Source: Marisediminicola sp040546025 (GTDB taxonomy: Bacteria > Actinomycetota > Actinomycetes > Actinomycetales > Microbacteriaceae). From it: a stretch of 64,000 bases of DNA. Shown piece after piece: positions 1-8,506 of this stretch. The notes under the pieces were generated by a model. The model saw only the letters and a program-made list of their open reading frames with translations. It was not told the origin of the DNA and searched no databases. Position numbers and translations under genes: made by a program. The DNA lies in NCBI RefSeq assembly GCF_040546025.1, contig NZ_JBEPNA010000001.1, positions 186,001 through 250,000 of the forward strand, written 5' to 3'. Positions within the stretch are counted from its first letter, which is position 1, and the number at the start of each line of letters is the position of its first letter.

Positions 1-522
1 GGCGTACACGCCGCGGGGGAGATAACCGGAATCGGCGGCGTCGACCTCGCACTGGCCGAGGGCCAGATCGCCGGGCATGTCGCTGCGGGCGGCACCGCCG
101 CCGACCCGTCGGTCGCCGGGGCCGTCCGCCGTCGCCGCGTGTTCGCGAGCTTCGCGCGCCGCATCGAGGCCGCCCATGGCATCCGTCCCGGCTGGCCCGC
201 CATGCTCGAGCCCGACACCATCGTCTGCCGCTGCGAGGAAGTCACCTACGGCCGCCTCTGCGGGGTCGCCGACAGCACCGCCTCCCGGTCGCTGCGTGCG
301 CTGAAGCTCAGCACCCGCGCCGGGCTCGGCATCTGCCAGGGCCGCATCTGCGGGCGTTCCGTCGAGGAGCTGCTGCAGGCGCGCACCGGCGGTCTCGGCG
401 ACGGCTCATCCACCGACCGGCGGCCGATCGCCGCCCCCATCCGTCTCGGGGAACTCGCCGCGGGAACCACCGCGCACCCCGACACCGACCACACGACCGA
501 TAAAGCGAAAGGGACGCAATGA
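1..522 (+). CDS. FAD-dependent oxidoreductase with BFD-like [2Fe-2S] domain, C-terminal part (probable D-hydroxyproline dehydrogenase subunit)
   Basis: The open frame enters at base 1 and gives the last 173 residues, so the N-terminal dinucleotide-binding part lies outside the window. It begins with the motif VHAAGEITGIGGVDLALAEG, typical of the C-terminal FAD-contacting loop of HcnB/opine-oxidase-type flavoproteins. A BFD-like iron-sulfur module follows, with CxC (CRCEEVTYG) and Cx4C (CQGRIC) cysteine pairs. In known hydroxyproline operons such a subunit belongs to D-hydroxyproline dehydrogenase, which oxidises cis-4-hydroxy-D-proline to pyrroline-4-hydroxy-2-carboxylate. The stop overlaps the next start by 4 bp, implying coupled translation. 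Function is inferred from the three neighbours; a related amino-acid or opine oxidase is the alternative. Confidence 0.85.
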   Translation, partial: GVHAAGEITGIGGVDLALAEGQIAGHVAAGGTAADPSVAGAVRRRRVFASFARRIEAAHGIRPGWPAMLEPDTIVCRCEEVTYGRLCGVADSTASRSLRALKLSTRAGLGICQGRICGRSVEELLQARTGGLGDGSSTDRRPIAAPIRLGELAAGTTAHPDTDHTTDKAKGTQ

Positions 523-1439
523 CCGACAAAACATTCGACTTGGGAGGCGTCATCGTCGCGACCACCCTCGCCTTCAAAGACGACGCCTCTGCGCCCGGCG
601 GACTCGCCGTCGACTACGACAGGTTCGCGGCGCACTGCGACTGGCTCATCAACAACGGATGCCGCGGCGTCGGACCAAACGGATCGCTCGGCGAGTACTC
701 GTCGCTCACCGATGAGGAGCGCCGCAAGGTCGTGCAGGTCGCCGTGGAGACCGTCGGCGACCGCGGCCTCGTCGTCGCGGGAGTTCACGGTGTCGGCTGG
801 CACCAGGCCAAGAAGTGGGCCGAATACGCCCAGGAGGACGGCGCCGACGGCGTGCTGCTGCTCCCGCCGACGATCTACCGGGCGAACGAGTCCGAGGTGA
901 TCGAGCACTTCACGAGGGTCGCCGAGGTCGGGATGCCGATCATGGCCTACAACAACCCCTTCGACACCAAGGTCGACCTCGTACCCTCGCTCGTCGCGAA
1001 GCTCGCCGAGATTCCCGAGGTCGTGGCGATCAAGGAGTTCTCGGCCGATATTCGCCGGGTGCTCGAGATCAAGGAGCTGTGCGACATCGACGTCATCTGC
1101 GGCGCCGACGACCTGCTATTCGAGTCGCTCGTCGCGGGCGCGACGGGCTGGTTCGCCGGGTACCCGAATGCGTTCCCGCGCGAGGCAGTCGAAATCTACG
1201 ACCTCGTCAAGGCCGGCCGCATTGCGGACGCCCTCGAGATCTACACGGCGCTCGTCGCGGTGTTCCGCTGGGACTCGAAGACCGAGTTCGTGCAGGCAAT
1301 CAAGCTCTCGGTCGATATGGCCGGCGGCAGCTACGGCGGGGCGACCCGCCCGCCGCGCGGTCCGCTGAGCCCGGAGAACGAGGCGCAGGTGCGCGCGGAC
1401 ACGCAGCGCGCACTCGACTTCCTCGCCGCCCGCCGCTAG
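519..1439 (+). CDS. DapA-family lyase, probable pyrroline-4-hydroxy-2-carboxylate deaminase
   Basis: A 306-residue TIM-barrel protein of the dihydrodipicolinate synthase / N-acetylneuraminate lyase family. Visible family features are GPNGSLGEYSSLT (residues 53-64), the YNNPF motif with Tyr144, and Schiff-base Lys172 in VVAIKEF. Members beside hydroxyproline epimerase deaminate and dehydrate pyrroline-4-hydroxy-2-carboxylate to 2-oxoglutarate semialdehyde, and that role fits here. The ATG at 519 overlaps the previous stop (ATGA). True dihydrodipicolinate synthase is less likely because all neighbours are catabolic. A small hairpin and a 19-bp repeat array follow the stop. Confidence 0.88.
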   Translation: MTDKTFDLGGVIVATTLAFKDDASAPGGLAVDYDRFAAHCDWLINNGCRGVGPNGSLGEYSSLTDEERRKVVQVAVETVGDRGLVVAGVHGVGWHQAKKWAEYAQEDGADGVLLLPPTIYRANESEVIEHFTRVAEVGMPIMAYNNPFDTKVDLVPSLVAKLAEIPEVVAIKEFSADIRRVLEIKELCDIDVICGADDLLFESLVAGATGWFAGYPNAFPREAVEIYDLVKAGRIADALEIYTALVAVFRWDSKTEFVQAIKLSVDMAGGSYGGATRPPRGPLSPENEAQVRADTQRALDFLAARR

Positions 1440-1441
1440 GC

Positions 1442-1464
1442 GCGCACCTTGCCGCTAGGTGCGC
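1442..1464. terminator. Short hairpin after the DapA-like gene
   Basis: GCGCACCT (1442-1449) pairs with AGGTGCGC (1457-1464) around a 7-nt loop, three bases after the stop codon. There is no T-tract, so it may be a weak terminator or an mRNA stabiliser rather than a full stop. Confidence 0.4.
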
Positions 1465-1473
1465 AGCTTGGCC

Positions 1474-1549
1474 GCCGAGTGTGCTCGTCCGCGCCGAGTG
1501 TGCCCGTCCGCGCCGAGCGTGCCCGTTCATGGAGGCTCGCTCGGCGCAC
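1474..1549. repeat. 19-bp mirrored array, locus 1 (3 forward, 1 reverse unit)
   Basis: Three forward units start at 1474, 1493 and 1512, each of the type GCCGAGTGTGCYCGTCCGC. An inverted unit at 1531-1549 contains GCTCGCTCGGCGC. The 19-bp spacing runs unbroken through the change of orientation. It lies between two co-directional genes of the hydroxyproline cluster and belongs to the family seen at 13359, 13558, 15567, 47934, 49398, 49539, 50860 and 51046. Confidence 0.8.
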
Positions 1550-1627
1550 CAGAGCACCGTCGACGCAATTTGACTGGATCTTGAGGTGATGTGACCGGAG
1601 ACCCGGTCGCAGTGAAAGGATTGCCCG

Positions 1628-2629
1628 ATGCGAAGCACCCGCATGCTCACCGCCGTCGACTCTCACACCGAGGGGATGCCGACGCGCGTCATCACGGGCG
1701 GTGTCGGCGTGATCCCCGGCGCCACCATGAACCAGAAGCGCCTGCACTTCATCGAGCACCTCGACGACATCCGGCTGTTCCTCATGAACGAGCCGCGCGG
1801 GCATCCGGCGATGAGCGGTGCGATCCTGCAGCCATCGACGAGGCCAGACGCCGAGTGGGGCGTGATCTACATCGAGGTCTCCGGATGCCTGCCGATGTGC
1901 GGCCACGGCACGATCGGCGTCGCGACCGTGCTGGTGGAGACCGGAATGGTCGAGGTCGTCGAGCCGGTCACCACGATCCGGCTGGATACCCCCGCGGGCC
2001 TCGTCATCGCGCGGGTGGCCGTGCGCGACGGCCACGCAGACTCCGTCACGATCGAGAACGTGCCCTCCTACTGCGTGCGACTCGACGCGACCGTCGAGGT
2101 GCCCGGCTATGGCTCCGTGCCCTATAGCCTCGCGTTCGGCGGCAACTTCTACGCGATGGTCGACCTCGACGCGGTCGGGCTCACCTTCGACAGGTCGCAG
2201 CAGCAGGAGATCCTCGCGGCCGGCCTGGCGATCATGGCCGCGATCAACGAGACCGATCCGCCCTCGCATCCGACGATCGACGGCGTCGACCACTGCCACC
2301 ACGTCGAGTTCATCGCCCCCGGATCAGACGCCACTTTCAGCCGTCACGCCATGGCGATCTACCCCGGCTGGTTCGACCGCTCCCCGTGCGGGACCGGAAC
2401 CTCGGCGCGCATGGCCGAGCTCTGGGCGCGCGGCGAGCTCGCGCTCGACACCGACTTCGTCAACGAATCGTTCATCGGGTCGATTTTCGTCGGCCGGCTG
2501 ATCAGGGAGACGACCGTCGAGGGCATCCCCGCGGTCATCCCCACCATCACCGGGCGGGCCTGGGTCACCGGCATCGGGCAGTACCTGCTCGATCCGAGCG
2601 ATCCGTTCCCGACCGGGTTCCAGTTCTGA
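1628..2629 (+). CDS. 4-hydroxyproline 2-epimerase / proline racemase family
   Basis: A 333-residue protein of the proline racemase family. Both catalytic cysteines are present: Cys91 in PMCGHGTIGV and Cys254 in DRSPCGTGTSARM, the thiol pair used for two-base epimerisation. A Ser/Thr in place of the first Cys would have meant a dehydratase. The N-terminus carries the family signature DSHTEGMPTRV. The substrate is most likely trans-4-hydroxy-L-proline, converted to the cis-D form, because the dehydrogenase, deaminase and semialdehyde dehydrogenase flank it. The ATG at 1628 follows an AAAGGA ribosome site by 7 nt. Proline racemase is the alternative. Confidence 0.9.
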   Translation: MRSTRMLTAVDSHTEGMPTRVITGGVGVIPGATMNQKRLHFIEHLDDIRLFLMNEPRGHPAMSGAILQPSTRPDAEWGVIYIEVSGCLPMCGHGTIGVATVLVETGMVEVVEPVTTIRLDTPAGLVIARVAVRDGHADSVTIENVPSYCVRLDATVEVPGYGSVPYSLAFGGNFYAMVDLDAVGLTFDRSQQQEILAAGLAIMAAINETDPPSHPTIDGVDHCHHVEFIAPGSDATFSRHAMAIYPGWFDRSPCGTGTSARMAELWARGELALDTDFVNESFIGSIFVGRLIRETTVEGIPAVIPTITGRAWVTGIGQYLLDPSDPFPTGFQF

Positions 2630-2658
2630 ATCCGCAGCATCCGACCGTGAGGAGCACC

Positions 2659-4155
2659 ATGACCAGCACATCCCTGGACGAGCTCGAGATCATCGCCGCC
2701 CGCGCGGAGCACGTCGCGGCCGAGTGGGCGGAGACCTCGCCGAGCGACCGTGCCGCGGCACTCGTGGCGGCGGCCGACGCCCTGACGGCATCCGCTGGCG
2801 AGCTCATTGCCATCGCCATGGAGGAGACCGGGCTCGCCGAGGCGCGGCTCGCGGGTGAGCTCAAGCGCACCGCGGTGCAGCTGCGGCTGTTCGCCGAGGT
2901 CGTGCTCGATGGCGGCTACCTCGACGTCCGTATCGACGAGGCCGACCCCGACTTCGTTCTCGGACCGCGTCCGGACCTGCGCCGCTACCTGATCCCCCTG
3001 GGCCCCGTGCTCAACTACGCCGCGAGCAACTTCCCGTTCGCGTTCTCGGTGCTCGGTGGCGACACCGCCTCGGCCCTCGCCGCCGGCTGCCCGGTCATCG
3101 TGAAGGCGCACTCCGGGCATCCGCGGCTGTCCGAGGCCACTGCCAGGGTTGTCAACCACGCCCTCTCGGGGGTCGGGGCGCCCGACGGCATCCTGCAGCT
3201 CGTGATGGGGCAGGATGCCGGTGTCGCGCTTCTCCAGGACTCGCGCATTCAGGCCGGAAGCTTCACCGGGTCGATCCATGCGGGGCAGCTGCTCGCCGGG
3301 ATCGCCGCGGGCCGGCCGATACCGATCCCGTTCTACGGGGAGCTCGGCAGCGTGAACCCGGTATTCGTGACCGCTGACGCCCTCGCCGAGCGCGCCGAGC
3401 AGATCGCCGACGGCTTCGTTGCGAGCGTCAGCGGATCGGCCGGGCAGCTGTGCACCAAGCCCGGATTCCTGTTCGTGCCGACCGGCCATGGCCTCGCTGC
3501 CGGGCTCGCCGAGCGTGCAGCACGGGTGCCGGAGCACCGGCTGCTGTACCCCGGCATCGCGAAGGGGTTCGGTGATCGACGCGACACGATCCTCGCAACC
3601 CCGGGGGTCAGCGTCATCGCCGAGGGGTCGCTGCGGTTCGACGACGCCGGACAGGGCTGGGCCACGCCGACGCTCGTGAGCGTGAGCGCCGCCGGGCTCG
3701 TGGATGCCGAGGACGCGCTCCTCGACGAGGCGTTCGGCCCGCTCGCCATCGTCGTCGAATACGAGAACGACCACGAACTCGCCGACCTGGCCGACGAGCT
3801 GTTCGCGGGCAACCTCACCGGGACGGTGCACGCCGCCGCGGGCGAGAGCAGCCTGCCGCTGCGCGAACTGGTCGACTGGCTCACCCGTCACACCGGACGC
3901 GTGCTGTTCGGCGGCTGGCCGACCGGTGTCGCGGTGACTCCGGCGATGCAGCACGGCGGACCATGGCCGGCGACGACCAGCGACTCCGGCACGTCGGTGG
4001 GCACCGCGGCGATTTCCCGGTTCCTGCGGGCGGTCAGCTACCAGGGTGCGCCGGCCGAGCTGCTGCCAGAGCCGCTGCGCGACGACAATCCCTGGGATGT
4101 GCCGCAGCGTCGCGGCCCGGCGGGCGAGTCCTCCGGCTGGGGGTCACGGGCGTAG
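2659..4155 (+). CDS. Aldehyde dehydrogenase, probable 2-oxoglutarate semialdehyde (2,5-dioxovalerate) dehydrogenase
   Basis: A 498-residue NAD(P)-dependent aldehyde dehydrogenase. Catalytic Cys265 lies in GSAGQLCTKPG and general-base Glu228 in FYGELGSVNPVF. The cofactor-binding region includes NFPFAFSVLGGDTASALAAG and VIVKAHSGHP, a pattern of the ketoglutarate-semialdehyde branch. It would finish hydroxyproline breakdown by making 2-oxoglutarate for the TCA cycle. The chosen ATG at 2659 has GTGAGGAG upstream; the frame is open further upstream but runs there through the epimerase gene. It is 29 bp after the epimerase stop, so almost certainly the same operon. Confidence 0.9.
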   Translation: MTSTSLDELEIIAARAEHVAAEWAETSPSDRAAALVAAADALTASAGELIAIAMEETGLAEARLAGELKRTAVQLRLFAEVVLDGGYLDVRIDEADPDFVLGPRPDLRRYLIPLGPVLNYAASNFPFAFSVLGGDTASALAAGCPVIVKAHSGHPRLSEATARVVNHALSGVGAPDGILQLVMGQDAGVALLQDSRIQAGSFTGSIHAGQLLAGIAAGRPIPIPFYGELGSVNPVFVTADALAERAEQIADGFVASVSGSAGQLCTKPGFLFVPTGHGLAAGLAERAARVPEHRLLYPGIAKGFGDRRDTILATPGVSVIAEGSLRFDDAGQGWATPTLVSVSAAGLVDAEDALLDEAFGPLAIVVEYENDHELADLADELFAGNLTGTVHAAAGESSLPLRELVDWLTRHTGRVLFGGWPTGVAVTPAMQHGGPWPATTSDSGTSVGTAAISRFLRAVSYQGAPAELLPEPLRDDNPWDVPQRRGPAGESSGWGSRA

Positions 4156-4299
4156 CGGTCGTGGCGCTCCGAGTGGATCGGGAGCGCGCTCTGCCTCGCG
4201 TGTCGCGTGCGACCTGCTGGACCGGCGGGGTCGTTAACGGGTAATCCGCCGGTTCGCGACATGCGCTCCTGTTAGGGCAGCGGCGGGTCGCAAACCAGC

Positions 4300-4320
4300 G
4301 GCACCGTCATCGGCGGTGCC
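4300..4320. terminator. Hairpin in the convergent gap 4156-4515
   Basis: GGCACCG (4300-4306) pairs with CGGTGCC (4314-4320). It lies between the plus-strand aldehyde dehydrogenase and the minus-strand helicase, where a two-way terminator is expected. No T-tract is present on either strand. Nothing else convincing was seen in this 360-bp gap; its open frames are GC-driven. Confidence 0.35.
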
Positions 4321-4515
4321 ACCGAGTGGCACTGCCGCCGAGTTGCCCGATTGTGTCGTGCGATACCAGAGGCATCCAGCACAAGAGGGAAACTCGCGGA
4401 TGCTGGACCTGCCCCGCTCGCGGAGTCAGCCCAGCTCGTCGTACCGGCCGGACGCGCGAGCGCCCCGCCGAAGTATGGTGCGGCCGTGCGCCGAAGCGCC
4501 CGGCCGCCAGGTCAG

Positions 4516-6096
4516 CTAGCGGCCGCCGCCGCGACGCCGTCCGGCGCCGCCCTGCGACATGCCGACGAGCCCGCCGCCAGATCCGGCACGACCAGCGCCG
4601 CCGCCGTTACGGCTGCCGCTGCGGCTTCCGCCATCGGCACCGGCCGGACGCGCGGACGACGTGGGCGCTGCGCCCTCGCCGCTCGCGGTGCTGTAGAAGC
4701 TGCGCGATCCGCCAGCGGCCGGACGGCCGCCACCGGCGCCACTCGAGGCGCCGCCGGAGCGGCCGCCGCCGGAGCGTGCGCCGCCGCTACGGGCCGGAGC
4801 ACCGTCGCGGTTCTCGCGCTTGCGCTGCGCGTTGGCACCCTGTGAGCGTCCGCCCTGCGACTGCCCGCGAACGGGCTGCTCGGCGCGCGGCACCGGCTTC
4901 ACATAGGCGGCGACGTCGCCAACGAGCGCGGCGACGGCGGGCGATGCTGCGGTGACCTGCTGCGGGGTGACCGTGATGGCCGCCTTGCGCAGCAGCGCCG
5001 CGGTGTCCTTGCGCTGGGTCGGGAGCACGAGCGTGACGACCTCGCCCTCCTTGCCAGCGCGGGCGGTGCGGCCCGAGCGGTGCAGGTACGCCTTGTGCTC
5101 GGCCGGCGGGTCGACGTGGATGACGAGTTCGATGTCATCGACGTGAACGCCGCGCGCCGCAACATCCGTCGCCACGAGCACTCGCACGCTGCCCTCGCCG
5201 AAGGCGGCGAGGTTGCGGTCGCGCTGCGGCTGGGACAGGTTGCCGTGCAGGTCGACGGCGGGGATGCCGGCGTCGCTGAGCTGCTTGGCGAGCTTCTTGG
5301 CGTGGTGCTTGGTGCGCATGAACAGGATGCGACGGCCGGTTCCCGAGGCGAGCTTCTCGATCAGCAGGCGCTTGGCTTCGACCGACTCGACCTCGAACAC
5401 GTGGTGGGTCATCGCCGAGACGAAGGAGTTGGCCTCGTCGACCGAGTGCAGCACCTCGTTGTGGAGGTACTTCTTCACGAGCTTGTCCACGCCGTTGTCG
5501 AGCGTCGCCGAGAACAGCATCCGCTGCCCGTTGTTCGGCGTCTTGTCCATGATGCGCGTGACGACGGGCAGGAAGCCGAGGTCGGCCATGTGGTCGGCCT
5601 CGTCGAGCACGGTGATCTCGACGGCGTCGAGCGACACGAGGCCCTGCTTCATGAGGTCCTCGAGACGGCCGGGGCAGGCCACGACGATGTCGATGCCCGA
5701 CTTGAGGGCGGCGACCTGGCGCTGCTGCGAGACGCCACCGAAGATCGTGGTGAGCTTCAGGTTGTAGGCGGCGGCGAGCGGCTCCATGGCCGTGGTGATC
5801 TGGGTCGCGAGCTCGCGCGTCGGGGCCAGGATCAGGCCGAGCGGGCGTCCGGGGCGGCGGTTGCCGCCGGCGAGCTTGCCGCCGAGGCGCGCGATCATCG
5901 GGATGGCGAAGGCGAGCGTCTTGCCGGATCCCGTCTTTCCGCGGCCCAGGACGTCGCGGCCGTTGAGGGTGTCGGGCAGGGTGTCCTGCTGGATCGGGAA
6001 GGGCGAGTCGATGCCGGCCTTGGACAGCGCGGCGACGATCGGCGCCGGGACGCCGAGTGCGGCGAACGTGGTTTCGAGCGTGGTTGTTTCAGACAA
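4516..6096 (-). CDS. DEAD-box ATP-dependent RNA helicase
   Basis: A 526-residue cytoplasmic RNA helicase. Visible motifs are the Q-motif region (SPFPIQQDTLP), Walker A GRGKTGSGKT (51-60), PTRELA (91-96), DEAD (164-167), SAT (195-197) and HRSGRTARAG. The last ~100 residues are a low-complexity Arg/Gly/Ser tail (repeated RSGG/SGGA), probably an RNA-binding or condensation tail. The open frame extends to an ATG at 6180, but the TTG at 6096 (MSETTTLETTF) has GAAAGG 7 nt upstream and begins the conserved part. Cold-shock or ribosome-assembly helicases of the RhlE/CsdA type are the nearest functional guess. Confidence 0.92.
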   Translation of the reverse strand: MSETTTLETTFAALGVPAPIVAALSKAGIDSPFPIQQDTLPDTLNGRDVLGRGKTGSGKTLAFAIPMIARLGGKLAGGNRRPGRPLGLILAPTRELATQITTAMEPLAAAYNLKLTTIFGGVSQQRQVAALKSGIDIVVACPGRLEDLMKQGLVSLDAVEITVLDEADHMADLGFLPVVTRIMDKTPNNGQRMLFSATLDNGVDKLVKKYLHNEVLHSVDEANSFVSAMTHHVFEVESVEAKRLLIEKLASGTGRRILFMRTKHHAKKLAKQLSDAGIPAVDLHGNLSQPQRDRNLAAFGEGSVRVLVATDVAARGVHVDDIELVIHVDPPAEHKAYLHRSGRTARAGKEGEVVTLVLPTQRKDTAALLRKAAITVTPQQVTAASPAVAALVGDVAAYVKPVPRAEQPVRGQSQGGRSQGANAQRKRENRDGAPARSGGARSGGGRSGGASSGAGGGRPAAGGSRSFYSTASGEGAAPTSSARPAGADGGSRSGSRNGGGAGRAGSGGGLVGMSQGGAGRRRGGGR

Positions 6097-6337
6097 GAAG
6101 GTGCCTTTCGGGCAGATGCTGGTCCGGCAGCGCGGCTGGCGCGCAAGTGGACCCATAATGGCGAAGATGGCAATGGCCACATCCGTTCGCCGTAAGAAAA
6201 TGTCTACGAACCGGATGCCTGTGTGAGGCGTTTCCGATGAGAAGAGTTAGCGTTCTCCGACGCAAGGAACCCGACAGCGGATTCGCAAGTGACCCCAGCC
6301 TAGCAGGTGGCCTCCGCGGCGGCGTGAGAGCCGCCTC

Positions 6338-6940
6338 CTAGTACCGTTCGCCGACCGGGATCTCGACCGCGACGGTGTTGCCCGGCTGGGCCAGCGGACA
6401 GGCCCACGCCGGGTCGTACGCGCAGGAGGGGTTGTAGGCGAAGTTGAAGTCGAGCACGAGCGAGTCGGGGGCGCTGCCAGCGCCGAGATCCGCACCCTTG
6501 ACCGTGTCGAGCAGGTAGCGTCCGCCGCCATAGGTGCCGCCGGGTCGGCCCGCGAGCGCATCCTTCACCGGAACGAACAGCCCTCCGCCGTAGCTTGCCA
6601 GCCTCCACACGTCGAGCGGGCCGACAGCCGGAACATCCACGACTCCGACGAGGTCGAACGGAACGATGCCGTCGGTTCCCGTCTCGACCTCGAACCGCCG
6701 GGGCTCGGCGGGGGCAACCTGCACCTCGAAGCGCCAGTCAGGGTCGTAGGGCTTCACCTTGAGGCCGGTGAATTCTGCAAGGTCCGCGGGAAGCAGGGGA
6801 GTGGACGGATGCTCCGCGAACAACCGATCACGCTCCCGCCGCCACAGATCGTGGGCGGCGTACAGGTCGGTGGCGTGACGCACCTCGGCGTAGAGGGCGA
6901 ACACGCGGCGGCGCCAGTCGGCGATCTCGAGGGCGGTCAT
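6338..6940 (-). CDS. DUF1684 family protein
   Basis: A 200-residue protein ending in the DUF1684 signature: YGGGRYLLDTVKGADLG, then LVLDFNFAYNPSCAYDP and WACPLAQPGN. It has no signal peptide or membrane segment. The family is common in actinobacteria and has no settled biochemical role that I know of. Neighbours do not suggest a pathway. The gap to the helicase (6097-6337) holds no convincing gene. Confidence 0.85.
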   Translation of the reverse strand: MTALEIADWRRRVFALYAEVRHATDLYAAHDLWRRERDRLFAEHPSTPLLPADLAEFTGLKVKPYDPDWRFEVQVAPAEPRRFEVETGTDGIVPFDLVGVVDVPAVGPLDVWRLASYGGGLFVPVKDALAGRPGGTYGGGRYLLDTVKGADLGAGSAPDSLVLDFNFAYNPSCAYDPAWACPLAQPGNTVAVEIPVGERY

Positions 6941-7133
6941 GACTCGAGGCTAACCGCGGCAGGCTGTGACGCGGCGCTGGGCGTGCACGGCGCGAGTGTC
7001 GCGATCTGCCTGGTGGCCCGCCACAGCTGCGCGAGTTGCCCGAATGTGTGTCGTCTGGGGCGGCGGAGGCGACTGCAGTGGGCGGCTCGCGGAGGCCGAC
7101 GAGCGGATGCCGGTCGCCCCGCGGCCGTAACTG

Positions 7134-7349
7134 TCAGCCGGCGGCCGTGTGGCGTCGCGCGAAGAACCTTCGCACGCTCGCGTCGTTGAGTCGCACTGTC
7201 GTCGAGCCGACGGCGAATGGGGTCATCGCTCCCGCTGACGGAGTGGCCGCGCCCGGCACGGTCGACCGTAACGCCTTCTGCACCGGGATGGGGCCGGTTG
7301 CTGGAGGCACGACGGTGGGCCCGGCGTCGCCGAAGAATGCTTTTGTCAT
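7134..7349 (-). CDS. Small hypothetical protein (tentative)
   Basis: A 71-residue frame starting MTKAFFGDAGPTV and ending with a basic Arg-rich tail (VRRFFARRHTAAG). A purine-rich GAGGGGGAAG run lies about 7 nt before the ATG, the main reason to keep it. I do not recognise the family. Competing frames exist on both strands, so this may be a chance frame in a 550-bp intergenic stretch (6941-7488) that otherwise shows nothing. Confidence 0.4.
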   Translation of the reverse strand: MTKAFFGDAGPTVVPPATGPIPVQKALRSTVPGAATPSAGAMTPFAVGSTTVRLNDASVRRFFARRHTAAG

Positions 7350-7488
7350 TCGGATGCTTCCCCCTCATGAGACAGTCGAGCGGGAGTGCCGCCTCGACCA
7401 GCGAATGAGAGGAGTCAAACCTCTGCGCCGCAGCTCGGGCAAGCCATTGACAAGTCGGCCAACGCAGCTTCCGAGCATTGATCGACGG

Positions 7489-7953
7489 CTACCAGGTGCG
7501 TGCGAGGGCCCTCATCCGCAGCGCCCGGTACTGCCAGAACACCCAGTACATCGGCCACAGCAGCGGGCTGAGCGGGCCCGCATCGAAGACGAGCTGATCG
7601 CGGTAGAGCGTGCCGCCGCCGTGCGCCGGGGCCACGGCCATCGTGTGTTCCCAGTAGTTGACGGCGGTGAAGATGCCGCTCACGCCGTAGCCGCTATCGC
7701 GCACGAGCCTCGTGTGGCCGTGCGTCGGCGGATACGAAATCGCGATGACCTGCTCTCCCAGCGGGAGAACGCCGAGACCCGCGACCCGCACCGGATGCTC
7801 GCCTTCTGACCACTCCTCCTGGAAGCCGTCGGGCTCGAGAGAGTGGAAGACCATCAGCGGCGCGGACACGCTGCGCAGTCCGGCCGGGGACCTGATCGCG
7901 CGCCACGCGGCATCCGGTTCGCAGTCGAGGATCAGTTTGAGGAGAACACGCAT
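7489..7953 (-). CDS. Hypothetical SRPBCC/polyketide-cyclase-like protein
   Basis: A 154-residue protein starting MRVLLKLILDCEPDAAWRAI and ending in a hydrophobic aromatic helix (LLWPMYWVFWQYRALRMR). The order, an N-terminal strand and helix followed by alternating strands and a long C-terminal helix, resembles START/SRPBCC ligand-binding folds. No catalytic motif can be assigned. The ribosome site is weak. It stands alone, divergent from the DUF427 gene. Confidence 0.7.
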   Translation of the reverse strand: MRVLLKLILDCEPDAAWRAIRSPAGLRSVSAPLMVFHSLEPDGFQEEWSEGEHPVRVAGLGVLPLGEQVIAISYPPTHGHTRLVRDSGYGVSGIFTAVNYWEHTMAVAPAHGGGTLYRDQLVFDAGPLSPLLWPMYWVFWQYRALRMRALARTW

Positions 7954-8110
7954 GTGGCCAGTCTCGTCGTCACGGCCACCGAGTACAACGCGGTGGGTGG
8001 CGTGTCACCCGTGAGTCGCCCCCATCTGCTGCGTACTCGGGAATTCGTCGCGAAGTCGCACTGTTCGGCCAAGGACAGCATTCGTTCGCATCAACTCCGG
8101 AGGTACACCC

Positions 8111-8413
8111 ATGAAGGCAACTGTCAACGGCACCGTCGTCGCCGAAGCTCCCAAGGAAGATCTCATCTCGATCGAGGGCAACTGGTATTTTCCGCCCTCG
8201 AGTGTCAACGAGGAATTTCTGACCAAGAGCCCCAGCCCGTACCACTGTCCGTGGAAGGGCGACTGCCAGTACTTCAACGTTCAGGACGGCGAGACCTCGC
8301 TGCAGGACCGCGCCTTCAGCTACCCCACCCCCTACCCGACGGCGTTCGACCGCGTCGGCAAGGATTTCAGCGGCTACGTGGCCTTCTGGAAAGAGGTCAA
8401 GGTCACCGAGTAG
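8111..8413 (+). CDS. DUF427 domain protein
   Basis: A 100-residue single-domain protein matching the DUF427 pattern: KATVNGTVVAEAP, GNWYFPPSSV, a CPWKGDCQYFNV core, AFSYPTPYP and a C-terminal FSGYVAFWKEVKV. It is small, cytosolic and of unknown biochemical function. GGAGG lies 6 nt before the ATG, an excellent ribosome site. It appears monocistronic. Confidence 0.88.
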   Translation: MKATVNGTVVAEAPKEDLISIEGNWYFPPSSVNEEFLTKSPSPYHCPWKGDCQYFNVQDGETSLQDRAFSYPTPYPTAFDRVGKDFSGYVAFWKEVKVTE

Positions 8414-8446
8414 CACGCGTGGCACGCGTGGACCGGGCGGCGTGCA

Positions 8447-8504
8447 GGTCTGCCCGGTCTGCCCGGTCTGCCCGGTCTGCCCGGTCTGCCCGGTCGGACT
8501 CGAG
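8447..8504. repeat. 9-bp tandem repeat, six copies
   Basis: GGTCTGCCC repeats six times perfectly, then a partial GGTC. It lies between the convergent DUF427 and SprT-like genes, ending three bases before the SprT-like stop. Probably a slippage-prone microsatellite. Confidence 0.9.
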
Positions 8505-8506
8505 CG

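Noticed and set aside
4326..4955. Plus-strand Arg-rich frames opposite the helicase tail
   Set aside because: They are shadows of the Gly/Arg/Ser-rich C-terminus of the minus-strand helicase.
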